A stretch of DNA of 64,000 nt from Eukaryota sp. TZLM1-RC (Eukaryota; Metamonada: BaSk clade): NCBI GenBank assembly GCA_040285825.1, contig JAUPSS010000001.1, forward strand, positions 3,906,001-3,970,000, given 5' to 3'. This document shows, one piece after another, positions 38,863-47,867 of the stretch (positions are counted from its first letter, which is position 1; every line of letters begins with the position of its first letter). Both the position numbers and the translations under genes were made by a program. A model generated the notes under the pieces. The model saw only the letters and a list, made by a program, of their open reading frames with translations. It made no database searches and was not told the origin of the DNA.

Positions 38863-40050
38863 ATGCCATCAACCCTGTCTCAATTCACATCTCCCATCTC
38901 AATGCTTTCAAGACCACCTCGTCCCACTGATTTCCTTTCTCCTTTTGGTCATTCTGATGTTCGAAAACCTTCACAAGAGCCACATCAAACTGATATGCAA
39001 TCAAGTACTCAACCAGAACAAGAACCTCTCAAGCATCGATTCACTCTTTCTGAATTTGACTTTCATCGTATCGTGGGTACAGGTATGTTCTACATGCTCT
39101 TCTCACCCTACAGGTACATTTGGATCTGTCTATCTCGCCCTACACAAAAAGTCTCAACAATGGTGTGCTGTCAAGGTACTCAACAAAATGCACATCGTCC
39201 AGCTTAAACAAACTGTACATATTATGAATGAAAGGGACATACTAACAAAGATACAGCATCCTTTTATAGTAAACCTACTCGGAACTGCTAATTCTGCTCG
39301 TGACATCTACATTATAATGGAATTTGTCAATGGTGGTGAACTTTTTACCTATTTGCGACGAAAAAGGAGGTTCTCAGTGGAGACGGCAAGATTTTATGCA
39401 GCCCAGATCGTTCTAGCATTGGAGCATTTACATTCAAAGAATATTGTCTATAGAGATTTGAAGCCCGAGAATCTACTTCTTGATTCTAAAGGTAACTTGA
39501 AGATTTGTGATTTTGGTTTTGCAAAGATTGTTGAAGATAGAACGTTTACTATTTGTGGAACTCCCGAATACTTGGCTCCCGAAGTTATTCAGAACAGAGG
39601 CCACGGAAAGGGTGTTGATTGGTGGTATGTTTTTGCTTTATTACTAGGGCTAATTTTAGGGCACTTGGGATTTTGCTGTACGAAATGATGGCTGGATATG
39701 CGCCTTTTTCCAGCGAAAATCCTTACAAAACATACAAGATGATACTGAACAATCCATTGCAATTTCCTTCCCATTTCGATGCCATCACTCGTGATTTGAT
39801 TCAAAGGTTGCTTGTGCATGACCGGTTCAGAAGACTGGGATGCTTTCGTGGTGGAGCAGCTGATGTGAAGAGGCACAAGTTCTTTAGGGAAATTGATTGG
39901 GGTTCCCTTATAAGGAGAGAGGTTACTGCACCCATTAGGCCAAAACCAAAGCATGCAGGTGATCCTTCTTTGTTTGAGATTTATCCAGCTGATTCTTCAC
40001 ACAATAAGGAACCAACGCCAGAGGTTTTAAAGATTTTTGAGGAGTGGTGA
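38863..40050 (+). CDS. Protein kinase A-type catalytic subunit, 3 exons (373 aa)
   Basis: The exons are 38,863-39,082, 39,114-39,624 and 39,660-40,050. Spliced, the protein has a Ser/Pro-rich N-terminus (1-60), the glycine loop GTGTFGSV (72-79), AVK Lys94, YRDLKPEN with Asp188, DFG Asp206, activation-loop Thr219 in RTFTICGTPEYLAPE, and the AGC C-tail with GDPSLFEIY ending in FEEW, like the FxxF end of PKA. All catalytic residues are present, so it should be an active Ser/Thr kinase; cAMP control is likely from the family but no regulatory subunit is in the window. Length fits PKA-C (about 350). Codon phases agree across both introns. It is the only full copy; two tails of it lie in the left arm. 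Confidence is high for AGC kinase, good for PKA. Confidence 0.9.
39083..39113 (+). other. Intron 1 of the PKA-type gene (31 nt)
   Basis: GTATGTTC...CCCTACAG. Removing it rebuilds the glycine-rich loop exactly (GGT ACA G / GT ACA TTT GGA), which unspliced reading breaks. Confidence 0.9.
39625..39659 (+). other. Intron 2 of the PKA-type gene (35 nt)
   Basis: GTATGTTT...AATTTTAG with a branch-point-like GCTAAT just before the 3' end. Removing it joins VDWW to ALGILLYEM as in other AGC kinases. Confidence 0.9.
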
Positions 40051-40629
40051 GGGTTTCCTTGTATTTAATTCTTTAGTGTTTTTTAGTCTGTTTTAGCTTT
40101 GTGGGTATTTATACATCATTCTGTGGAGCTGTTTTTGTTTCTAGTACATTCACCAATGTGTTTTTTAACGTAGATGAGTTTACATGTTTGTTGTTCCTAT
40201 AATTTCTGTCACTCAAAAACAAATGGAATTATTTAATAATTTATAAATTTAATTTAAGCAAACGATATACAACAGAGGAATGTTTTTTCTTTTTTAAGTT
40301 TATTTTGCACGATTGATGATGCAGCGATTGTGTTAAGAGGTGATATAATTCAATCTAATTATTGATCGACACTGTGTTGATCAAACCCTACTTTGTCGTA
40401 TGAAGCCAAAAAGGTATTCATTTGTTTAACCAAACTTAATTGAAATTAAGAGGTATGCCGCACTAACCTGATTGAATTATACATAAGCTCATACTTAGTA
40501 AACTTAGTTCTTCGTTTTTAAAAAATTCTTTACACCAACAACATTAAAGAGAATGATCATACATTTGAATCATTGAAGAAAAACAAAGCAATCTACTGAC
40601 AAGAAAATTCATCCAATGAGTATGTGAAA
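40051..40629. other. Kinase 3' flank
   Basis: AT-rich, no gene. Its inverted copy is at 11,254-11,899 and 20,700-21,269. Confidence 0.5.
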
Positions 40630-40866
40630 ATGAACAGTTTTAGAATACTGAATGCAACTTCTATTAATAACAAACCCATCAAAGTTCAAGGTTTAACTAA
40701 TGTGGTTTCTATTAGTGGTCACAATGGTATTTATGCTGACATTGACAACAATGGTAAAGTTTTTGTGTGGGGTAAGTTGAGCAGAATAAGTGATTTTTAC
40801 GAAGATAGTTACGCATTGAAGCATAATATAGAAGGTATTTCAGTAGCCATCATTCGATTTGATTAA
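40630..40866 (+). CDS. RCC1-repeat mini-protein (78 aa, right arm)
   Basis: ATG at 40630. One RCC1 blade, identical in plan to the copies at 11,011 and 20,458 but on the opposite strand because the block is inverted. It lies 580 bp downstream of the kinase in the same direction. Confidence 0.5.
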   Translation: MNSFRILNATSINNKPIKVQGLTNVVSISGHNGIYADIDNNGKVFVWGKLSRISDFYEDSYALKHNIEGISVAIIRFD

Positions 40867-40867
40867 A

Positions 40868-41070
40868 TTGACTCTTCTGCAACCTTGATTCGATCAAAAA
40901 TGAAATATCACAATGTTTTGAGCAGTTGATCTTCCAAATAATTCACTTATTCTACTCATCCTTGAACAAATACTTTACTATTAGTGTTAATGTAATATAA
41001 ATACCGTTATGGCCACAAATATAAACAACAATATTAGTTAAACCCTCAACTTTGGTGGGTTTGTTATTAA
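40868..41070 (-). pseudogene. Degenerate RCC1-repeat piece (right arm)
   Basis: Inverted copy of 10,813-11,005, converging tail-to-tail on the mini-ORF at 40,630-40,866. Confidence 0.55.
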
Positions 41071-41445
41071 AAGAAATAATAATTGTACTGTTGCCAAAAA
41101 ATACCACTGTTGATGAAATTAAGAAAAAACGATTAAAACAGTTAAATAGAGAATAAAAATAAAAATAAATAGAAATTCAATGGAAAAGTTAACAGCAACC
41201 AAGTGCAAATTGACCGATCGATCGGAGTCAGCCATTTCAAGAATAAACAACAGCAAGTGAGAAAACAAATTTGGTTAATTCTTAAACTGAATTAATCATT
41301 TTTGAGCCAACTTCTAAGGGAATCATCAACCAGAGTTGAAGCAAGGAAAATTATTCCAAATGTTAAGAAGGCCATTCAAGAGAGGATAAGGGTGGCCCAT
41401 AATGAATGGAATAGACTCAATTTCGATTGAAAACAACTGCATGGA
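41071..41445. other. Intergenic in right-arm block R1
   Basis: Contains a coding-like remnant (about 41,310-41,430, RVEARKIIPNVKKAI) ending in TGA shortly before the small ORF. No gene can be closed. Confidence 0.35.
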
Positions 41446-41781
41446 GTGGTTCTGGTTAGAAGCGTGATCCTTCACATTACATCCCCTGATATAAACAAAT
41501 CATGCATGACCGTGTTTTCCTCCGTAAATCGTGGGCAGTTCTCTCCAGCACAAACTTCTATTCGTTCAAAGTTCAGGAGATGTGATCGGGCAAACAAGGG
41601 GGAGGGCTACATAGTGGAAGGACATCGTAGACAGAAGAGACCTCTACCTGAACGAGTGAGCAGTACAGCAAGAAATCACTATTACTATTTGTTGGAAGAG
41701 CAGAAAACTATTCGCAGGTGCTCTGTTGTCAACCGCAGCAAGACAGTGCATTGTAGTGAATCAATAACATTACATGGATGA
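41446..41781 (+). CDS. Conserved small basic ORF (right arm)
   Basis: Open for 111 codons from GTG; the first ATG is near 41,505 (MTVFSSVNRGQFSP). Homologous to 10,050-10,334 and 19,547-19,882, tail-to-tail with NTPase copy 4. No known domain. Confidence 0.35.
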   Translation: MVLVRSVILHITSPDINKSCMTVFSSVNRGQFSPAQTSIRSKFRRCDRANKGEGYIVEGHRRQKRPLPERVSSTARNHYYYLLEEQKTIRRCSVVNRSKTVHCSESITLHG

Positions 41782-42010
41782 TGTCTTTGAGGTTTATTAA
41801 TGTTGTTCAAGAATTTTGTGCGACAATTCAAATGGACTGTTTCTCTTATTGTGACCTTTGTGCACTGCTTCAATTTAGGGAACTTAACACAAGTTTAACA
41901 ATTGATGTATGCAAATGGATTGTAACCAAAAAAAAGTCTTCAGAATCAATCATCATAGAATTGGTGTGGGTTTGTTAAATAAAAGATAAAGTTTAGCTTT
42001 ATTCCTGAAA
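41782..42010. other. 3' flank of NTPase copy 4
   Basis: Inverted copy of the flank at 9,837-10,049. It carries TTTATT (AATAAA on the minus strand) next to the NTPase stop. Confidence 0.4.
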
Positions 42011-44518
42011 TTAACTAGGTGAATGTTCAGGGGATAAGCTCTCTACTTTAGTCCAAGGTTTATCAATAATTTCACCATTGTTTCTGACTCGAAATTTATG
42101 TTGAGGAACATCCAAGGCATTTTTCAACGTCATAACTGCCTGTTTGACAATGGAAAACTTTGCTTCATCTGCCACGTAAACCCTAGGATCTTCATTTGAT
42201 TGATATGAGGTTAACTCTGGTGCAGTTAGATCATTCCTATTACCCAATGATAAGAGCAAACATACACTATAGCATGCTTGTGACCCAAAATGTGTTGAAC
42301 GTAGGCTTTGAAAGACCCGTTTCGTTGAAACTGTCGTAGAGGTTTTGATTTGAATCTTGACGTATCCAAGATACTGGTGACCATTACCACTTTCAATGGC
42401 TGATTGGATTGCAAACAGTGATGGAAGACTGATTGAAGAATCATTGTTAGAACGAATTAATGGAATGATTGCATCAACGGCTTCAGTTCTATCAGGTAAT
42501 ATGACGACCGTTCTAAAAATGAATGCACCTAAGAGTAAATGGAAAAAAGACTGGCTGTCTGTGAGAACACTCCTATCATGAAGTAGCATTGATTCTGCAA
42601 TTGAGAGAACCCATGGGGAGGTCAAACCACTAGGTGCTTCGGGTATGTAATATGATGTACAAAATGCTACCAAAAAATGTTCCAAAAATAATGGATACAA
42701 GTTAACAAAGTATTTAACATCATTTGGTGGTTGTTGAGATCTTTGGAATTGAAACAAAAAAAGCAGCAATGCTACTGCAATTGGTTCAACCAAGATTCCA
42801 AAGGTAGTTGGTGCAACATGCGTGCTTATCAATTCCCTCAGCACCTTCGTCAGTTCATGTTGCCACTCATTATCCTTTAACTGGAGGAGAAGCTGCCATC
42901 CACAGTGAGCAATCAATGGATCAACAGTTGGGAGCAGAAAGGAAAAGAACTTCTGCTCTGTTCCAATATGAGCACAAGTAAAATCAACCATGGCAAATGT
43001 ACAATGGACAAACTTTGTCAACACAGTTTCATGGATTGCTGTACCTTCTAGAATGACAGAAAGTATGGCTGCCATGTACTGGTCGACATCGGTTTCACTG
43101 AAAGCGTGTTGTGCTTTTTCAACTATTTTACGTTCAAAAGAATCCCAATTGATCGAATCACGTGCATACGCAACCCACAATGGCCTACAAGAAGCTGCAT
43201 TAACTAGAGAGAGTAGTGGCGAAACATCAGGACTTCTACGGGTTAGAGGGAGAAAATCATCAAAAATCTGAACCCAACCAGTAGAGACTGGGGGTAAAGT
43301 AGTACCACTGCGTACTTCATCCACCATATAGTCATTTTCACCAGGTATATACGGTCTATAAGACAAGGACTTGACAACATCATGACAAAAGTGATGTAGA
43401 GCAGTATGAGTTCCAGCAACAATTACGATCAGTTGTATTCCTGATAGGAGTAAGTTTCTAGCAGCATGTCGCCAACAACGGAAGAAATTCCAATCACAAT
43501 CCAAACCATCACTAGCCTCGTTAAAGTAGGCTTTGGTGCGAATAGATCCGAAACTCGTACCAATAAGTGAACTAACCTCATCTGAAAATAAAACATATTT
43601 GGTTGAATTTAAAAGGGATAGCGAATTCAACATATTGGTAGTTTGGAGAGCAATATTATCTGAAGAAGTATAATATGTTGTGAACATCTCTCCTGCCTTG
43701 TTCACCATACTGGTTGGTAGTGTTTCAAAGTATTCCCTTTCCATAGTCTGATAGCTTTGACCAAGTTTCAGGGCAGAAGCCATCAAACACTGGCAGGCAA
43801 AAACAATACGGCGGACCCTTTGCTTTCTATCTTCAGTGTAATCATTGTACATTAACTTGCGGAAGTAACCAGTGAAATCAGCAGTAGCAAGAGGCTCTGT
43901 CCTCAGTACAGAATCAGAACCTTCCGTTGAGAATCTAGGAAACGTGAAATATACTGCTTCTAAATCATCTCTGGACTGAATAGACTTACATGATTCAATC
44001 ATAAACCGTGTTTTACCTGTTCCTGTTGAATTGATAAAGGGTAAAACGTTTGAATGATACTTATCTAATAGACGTTCTTCTTGTTCCAAATACTTCAGTA
44101 GAAGGGTGGGAAACTCGTTAAAGAACTCGGGCTTCTGATATGGCACATTCATAATGGAGAATGAGATACCTTTCATTGGTGGAGCTATGGAGGGTGCTTC
44201 TTTCTGCATTTCAAATCGCAGTTCCCCCTCATCAGTGCGAAAAGTGAGTATAATGTGTTCTTTTGGTTCTGTAACATATGAGTAAAGTGATGGGGTGTCT
44301 TTGCGAACGTAAACTCCTCTTTCAAAAGCTAATAGCAACAAATCCTTAGCTTCTTCACCAAGTTTCTGCTGCTGAAAATGATCAAGAAGATCACCAAACA
44401 GAACACTTCCATCTTCTCTCTGGTTTTGGTTCCATGCTCTCAAAAGAGTTCTATGAAAGCGTTCGAATTGATTGCTCGTCAATGTTCGGGTCGTTAAGAG
44501 ACCGTCAGAAACATCCAT
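42011..44518 (-). CDS. Crinkler-RHS-type P-loop NTPase/putative nuclease, copy 4 (835 aa)
   Basis: Full-length intact frame with the same motifs at the same positions as copy 2. It shares variants with copy 5 (DGLLTTRTLT, GDLLDHFQQQ, VRKDTPSLYS, GEMFTTYY), so copies 4 and 5 are closest relatives; it also has a private change YRPYIPGEN where others have YRPFTPGKN. The upstream region up to ~44,700 is conserved. Function is inferred as for copy 1. Confidence 0.75.
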   Translation of the reverse strand: MDVSDGLLTTRTLTSNQFERFHRTLLRAWNQNQREDGSVLFGDLLDHFQQQKLGEEAKDLLLLAFERGVYVRKDTPSLYSYVTEPKEHIILTFRTDEGELRFEMQKEAPSIAPPMKGISFSIMNVPYQKPEFFNEFPTLLLKYLEQEERLLDKYHSNVLPFINSTGTGKTRFMIESCKSIQSRDDLEAVYFTFPRFSTEGSDSVLRTEPLATADFTGYFRKLMYNDYTEDRKQRVRRIVFACQCLMASALKLGQSYQTMEREYFETLPTSMVNKAGEMFTTYYTSSDNIALQTTNMLNSLSLLNSTKYVLFSDEVSSLIGTSFGSIRTKAYFNEASDGLDCDWNFFRCWRHAARNLLLSGIQLIVIVAGTHTALHHFCHDVVKSLSYRPYIPGENDYMVDEVRSGTTLPPVSTGWVQIFDDFLPLTRRSPDVSPLLSLVNAASCRPLWVAYARDSINWDSFERKIVEKAQHAFSETDVDQYMAAILSVILEGTAIHETVLTKFVHCTFAMVDFTCAHIGTEQKFFSFLLPTVDPLIAHCGWQLLLQLKDNEWQHELTKVLRELISTHVAPTTFGILVEPIAVALLLFLFQFQRSQQPPNDVKYFVNLYPLFLEHFLVAFCTSYYIPEAPSGLTSPWVLSIAESMLLHDRSVLTDSQSFFHLLLGAFIFRTVVILPDRTEAVDAIIPLIRSNNDSSISLPSLFAIQSAIESGNGHQYLGYVKIQIKTSTTVSTKRVFQSLRSTHFGSQACYSVCLLLSLGNRNDLTAPELTSYQSNEDPRVYVADEAKFSIVKQAVMTLKNALDVPQHKFRVRNNGEIIDKPWTKVESLSPEHSPS

Positions 44519-44974
44519 GAGGAGCTGTGTTGAGATGAATATGTTGTCGACGTTTGAGGCTAAGTATCTTTTAAAGGTTGAACTGTAAACCTAAACGGTT
44601 TTCTAGTGTTGAAAAACGATTTTGTTGAAACTAAATCAAATTTGAACTAAATATCCTCAATACAAATTAAATACAAATTAAATTTAAATTAAATTAAATT
44701 TGTATTTAATCAGCAAATCTCTTGAGTCGACGATCTTTTATATTTCTTCCTCATTAAAACAGTATTTTCGTTATCATTTCATGAATTCTGTTGTAACAGA
44801 AATAAAGTAGTGGGTAAATTTTGTATCAATCAACTTTAAGAAATTCTTCTGATATTGAACACTTTATTATTGTTGATCACGTGATGCATTAAATCTTCCT
44901 TTTGTGTAAAAGGGACTTACCAATTGTCTGTGTGCATGTCCTTTATTGAATGATTTGGTCAGCAACTATTACAT
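44519..44974. other. Upstream region of NTPase copy 4
   Basis: Inverted copy of 16,356-16,811, including the ATTTAATTT-type AT-rich tract. No gene. Confidence 0.5.
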
Positions 44975-44987
44975 TTTCACACAAACT

Positions 44988-45500
44988 TTTTTTTAAAACA
45001 CCTGGATTTTTATTCAACAACAAATATGAAATACACAATTACAACTCCACATCCTCAAAACCTGCCTCCCCTACATCAAAGCAATTAATTGCTAAACATT
45101 CAGAAAATTTCGCAAAAGAAGATAGTGAATCAGAAATTAGTTTTACCATTCCCTTAAAAATAGAAAATACAATAATGTTTTGCCAGTAAACACGATTGAA
45201 AATTCTTCCAGTTCTTTCCTTTACAACTACAACAAAATCCTCGAGGAAAGCCATAGCAGCCTTACCTAGAGATCCAAGCAAAGAAAAAACAAATGGACAT
45301 AAATTATATTGGGCATGAGAATTTTCATTAACCGAGGAAATGGGTTTCGCATATTTAGCAATTTTATATTTTTCGCCTGCAAGAAGAGGATTATTTACAT
45401 CCGAGTTAATTAGATGTTCGTTAGAGGAATTACAAGGGTCAATAGACATGGCATCCAAAATAGTAAAACTACCATTTAAACCAGGAACAAAAGAACTGTA
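44988..45500 (-). mobile_element. LINE D, 5'-truncated insertion with 13-bp TSD (R1)
   Basis: The minus strand encodes the C-terminal ~150 residues of a LINE (VVPGLNGSFTILDAMSID to GEAGFEDVEL), then a short tail and an A-run (T-run at 44,988). It is flanked by the duplication TTTCACACAAACT at 44,975-44,987 and 45,501-45,513, a normal mark of target-primed insertion. The uninterrupted site is seen in the left arm at about 16,341-16,355. Confidence 0.85.
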
Positions 45501-45518
45501 TTTCACACAAACTGTATA

Positions 45519-46350
45519 TGTTGTTGTCGAACTTAAATTGAATTAGTAGGTTTCTATGTATTTTGACTGATGACGTGATACTCGTTTATGAATCAGTTTT
45601 ATTAATAAACTTAGATTTCTCTCTCTCCCCTTCGTGTGTTCATCTGCCTAACGGCATCAATAATTATTGGCCCTTCTTATTTCAGATGACTGTTCCCTCT
45701 GTTAACCTGACGTCTCTTTCTTCCATGGAAGTTGAAAGTGTTCTTCTGTTCCTATAGAAGTAAAAGATTTATTCTTCGGTGACTCCTAAGAAAGAGCTTG
45801 TTCCAGCAAGACTCTTAGTCGATTCTTTTCTGTTAGAGTCCCTATCTCTCCAGAAATCCGACGTCTCATCCAGTGACGATGTTCTTCTCAAACATCTACA
45901 ATCTGTCGTATCGTTCGTCACGTACGAAGATTGTAGTCTGGCTATGTCAGAACTGAAGCTTGATGTCCGTATTGGTGACGTCCGAGAACGCATGTCCTGT
46001 TACCTGCGATGTTTCCTCCAGGTAAAAAGTAGGGCTTTCGGACTGAAGTTGCCAGACATAGCTTTTCTGAACCGATTTGCCAGAGGAATTCTTCCCGTAG
46101 GTCTCCAACGTTCTCATACCAACGATGCACCGGAGAATTTAACAAACATCATATCTTCCCTCTATTGAGCCAGTACTGTATTTGTCCTCAGAAAAATGGA
46201 AAAAAGTAGTGTTGTTGTCGAACTTAAATTGAATTAGTAGGTTTCTATGTATTTTGACTGATGACGTGATACTCGTTTATGAATCAGTTTTATTAATAAA
46301 CTTAGATTTCTCTCTCTCCCCTTCTTGTGTTCATCTGCCTAACGGCATCA
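45519..46350 (+). mobile_element. Gag-only LTR element (family 2), decayed (R1)
   Basis: LTRs of 141 bp at 45,519-45,659 and 46,210-46,350 start TGTTGTTGTCGAAC and end CTGCCTAACGGCATCA. They share the TGATGACGTG box and the end sequence with family 1 but differ in between. The tract AAAAATGGAAAAAAGTAG precedes the 3' LTR. Flanks are TATA (45,515-45,518) and TAAA (46,351-46,354), a 4-bp TSD with one change. Confidence 0.85.
45725..46168 (+). pseudogene. Degenerate gag of family 2 LTR element (R1)
   Basis: From ATG 45725 the frame matches the family 1 gag (MEVxxVLLFL) but has TAG (45,755) and TAA (45,761) where the intact gag has Gln11 and Trp13. It is then open through DVRIGDVRERMSCYLRCF to GILPVGLQ, followed by a deletion of about 100 codons that removes the zinc knuckle and rejoins near the C-terminus (LTNIISSLY). 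An in-frame ATG 39 nt upstream (MTVPSV) is a possible original start. Confidence 0.8.
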
Positions 46351-46595
46351 TAAACCGTTTTATTTCATCATTTGTTCAAACCTGCTTGAATATGATTGAT
46401 GACTCTTTTGATGACTGCCATGTTATTGAATAAAACCCTTCAGAGCGTTTGAAATCTCCGACTATCAGACCAGTGAAATAGGGTATCCTTTTTAATTTCA
46501 AATTTGCTCAGTTTTCGCCACTATTTTTGAAATAAAAACACGTGACCAACACATGCTCCAAAAATCAACATTCAAAACAATCAATGATGTTATTG

Positions 46596-46930
46596 CTACA
46601 ATTGACAAAAGCTGCAACATAGTGGAATACAGAATACTTGTTTTGAAAAACTAAATGAAGTTTTGACCAATATAATAATTCTGGGTTCCCTTTGATACAC
46701 AACAAATATATATTGGCTCTTCTGCAATATTAGTTCGATCAAAGAATCAAGTGTCACATTGTTTTGAGCAGTTGATCTTCCAAAAAAATCACTTATTCTA
46801 CTCATGCTTGAACAAATACCTTACTATTAATGTTAATGAAAAAAAGTTGTCGTTAAGGCCAAAAATATAAACAACAATATTAGGTAAATCCTCAATTTTG
46901 GTGGGTTTGTAAAATAGGTAATGGCTGTAG
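46596..46930 (-). pseudogene. Degenerate RCC1-derived piece (R1)
   Basis: Inverted copy of 15,780-16,096 with MSRISDFFGRS and a broken KPTK-EDLPN part. At 46,979 the DNA departs from the left arm where LINE B is inserted there. Confidence 0.5.
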
Positions 46931-47248
46931 CATTGCCAAGAATTACCATTGTTGATACAATTAAGAAGAAACGATTTTAAGAGGTAAACACAAAATTTAC
47001 AAAGAAAATCAACACTTAGATTTTATAAATACATCACTTCTTGAAAAGTTGAGCTTCGCCCAAATTTTTGTTAAAGAGTTTTTATGAACAATTAAGTTAT
47101 TACTTAATTGTTCAGTTGTATTATATCTAAACTTTAATCAAGAAGATTTTTTTGTACAGAAAAGTTTAAATTTTGAAATGAATGACATTTTTTTAATAAA
47201 GATATAGAAAAATTGTGTCGGATGTTAATATAATAAAATAAGTCAATT
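46931..47248. other. Spacer in R1
   Basis: AT-rich and without a gene. It contains an inverted repeat around 47,085-47,115 (AACAATTAAGTTATTACTTAATTGTT), able to form a hairpin. Confidence 0.4.
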
Positions 47249-47390
47249 TGTTATAGTTACTGATAAATAAGGTTAGCAGTTATCTCAGGATTTCACTTGA
47301 TGACGTGGCACTCGTTGAAAAATGGGTTTCTTTATTAATAAACGCTCTTTTCTCTCTTTACTTCTTGGGTATTTCTGCCTAACGGCATCA
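47249..47390 (+). repeat. Solo LTR with 4-bp TSD AATT (R1)
   Basis: 142 bp, TGTTATAGTTACTG...CTGCCTAACGGCATCA, diverged member of the same LTR superfamily. It is flanked by AATT at 47,245-47,248 and 47,391-47,394, so it is a clean solo LTR left by recombination between two LTRs. Confidence 0.85.
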
Positions 47391-47418
47391 AATTATGTCG
47401 ATTCTTCCTTGAATTTCA

Positions 47419-47577
47419 CTATCTCTGCATTTTATTGATTGTAAATAATTGAACTTCCACAACTAACAAAATTACCAGAACCACCGTTTGGTCAAGGTAT
47501 GCTTTGATAGGAAGAGTGACACTGTTCATATCAGCTTGGATATCCTTGGAGGAGTCTTGTGATTGTTGGTTGTCCAT
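47419..47577 (-). CDS. Dpy-30-motif-like mini-ORF (52 aa)
   Basis: ATG at 47577. After a polar N-terminus (MDNQQSQDSSKDIQ) it reads LPIKAYLDQTVV, very like the first half of the Dpy-30 dimerisation motif (YLDQTVVPxLL), found in the COMPASS histone methylase subunit and in ciliary and dynein-related proteins. After TVV the match fades (LVILLVVEVQL) and the second helix (LAKERPxNPI) is absent. It could be a first exon, since GT and AG dinucleotides lie nearby, or a truncated remnant. An identical copy is at 56,236-56,394. Confidence 0.45.
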   Translation of the reverse strand: MDNQQSQDSSKDIQADMNSVTLPIKAYLDQTVVLVILLVVEVQLFTINKMQR

Positions 47578-47624
47578 TTTGCTTGAGAGATAAAGTTGTT
47601 AAAGATTTTCTTCAAACAATTCAC

Positions 47625-47867
47625 AATTGTTGAACTTGCACACTTGATAAACTTATAACTAATGGGACGAAATTCATTGAATCAGGATTTCCTCTACAAT
47701 ATCTGGATCTGCTTGCTGTCTAGCTAAAGCTTCTCTAATTCGAGTCAAAAACCGAAACAATCTACTATTAATGGCAAATGGAATTCAAAAGCGCCAGAAA
47801 AAGATATCAAATCTTTTCATTGTTTATTCTTGAACCATTTTTTGGAAATCATTCAAAAAAGTTTCAT
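47625..47867 (-). mobile_element. LINE fragment C (R1)
   Basis: Tail and C-terminal codons of LINE C with frameshifts, matching 38,265-38,520. It directly abuts the plus-strand LINE B at about 47,868. Confidence 0.6.
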
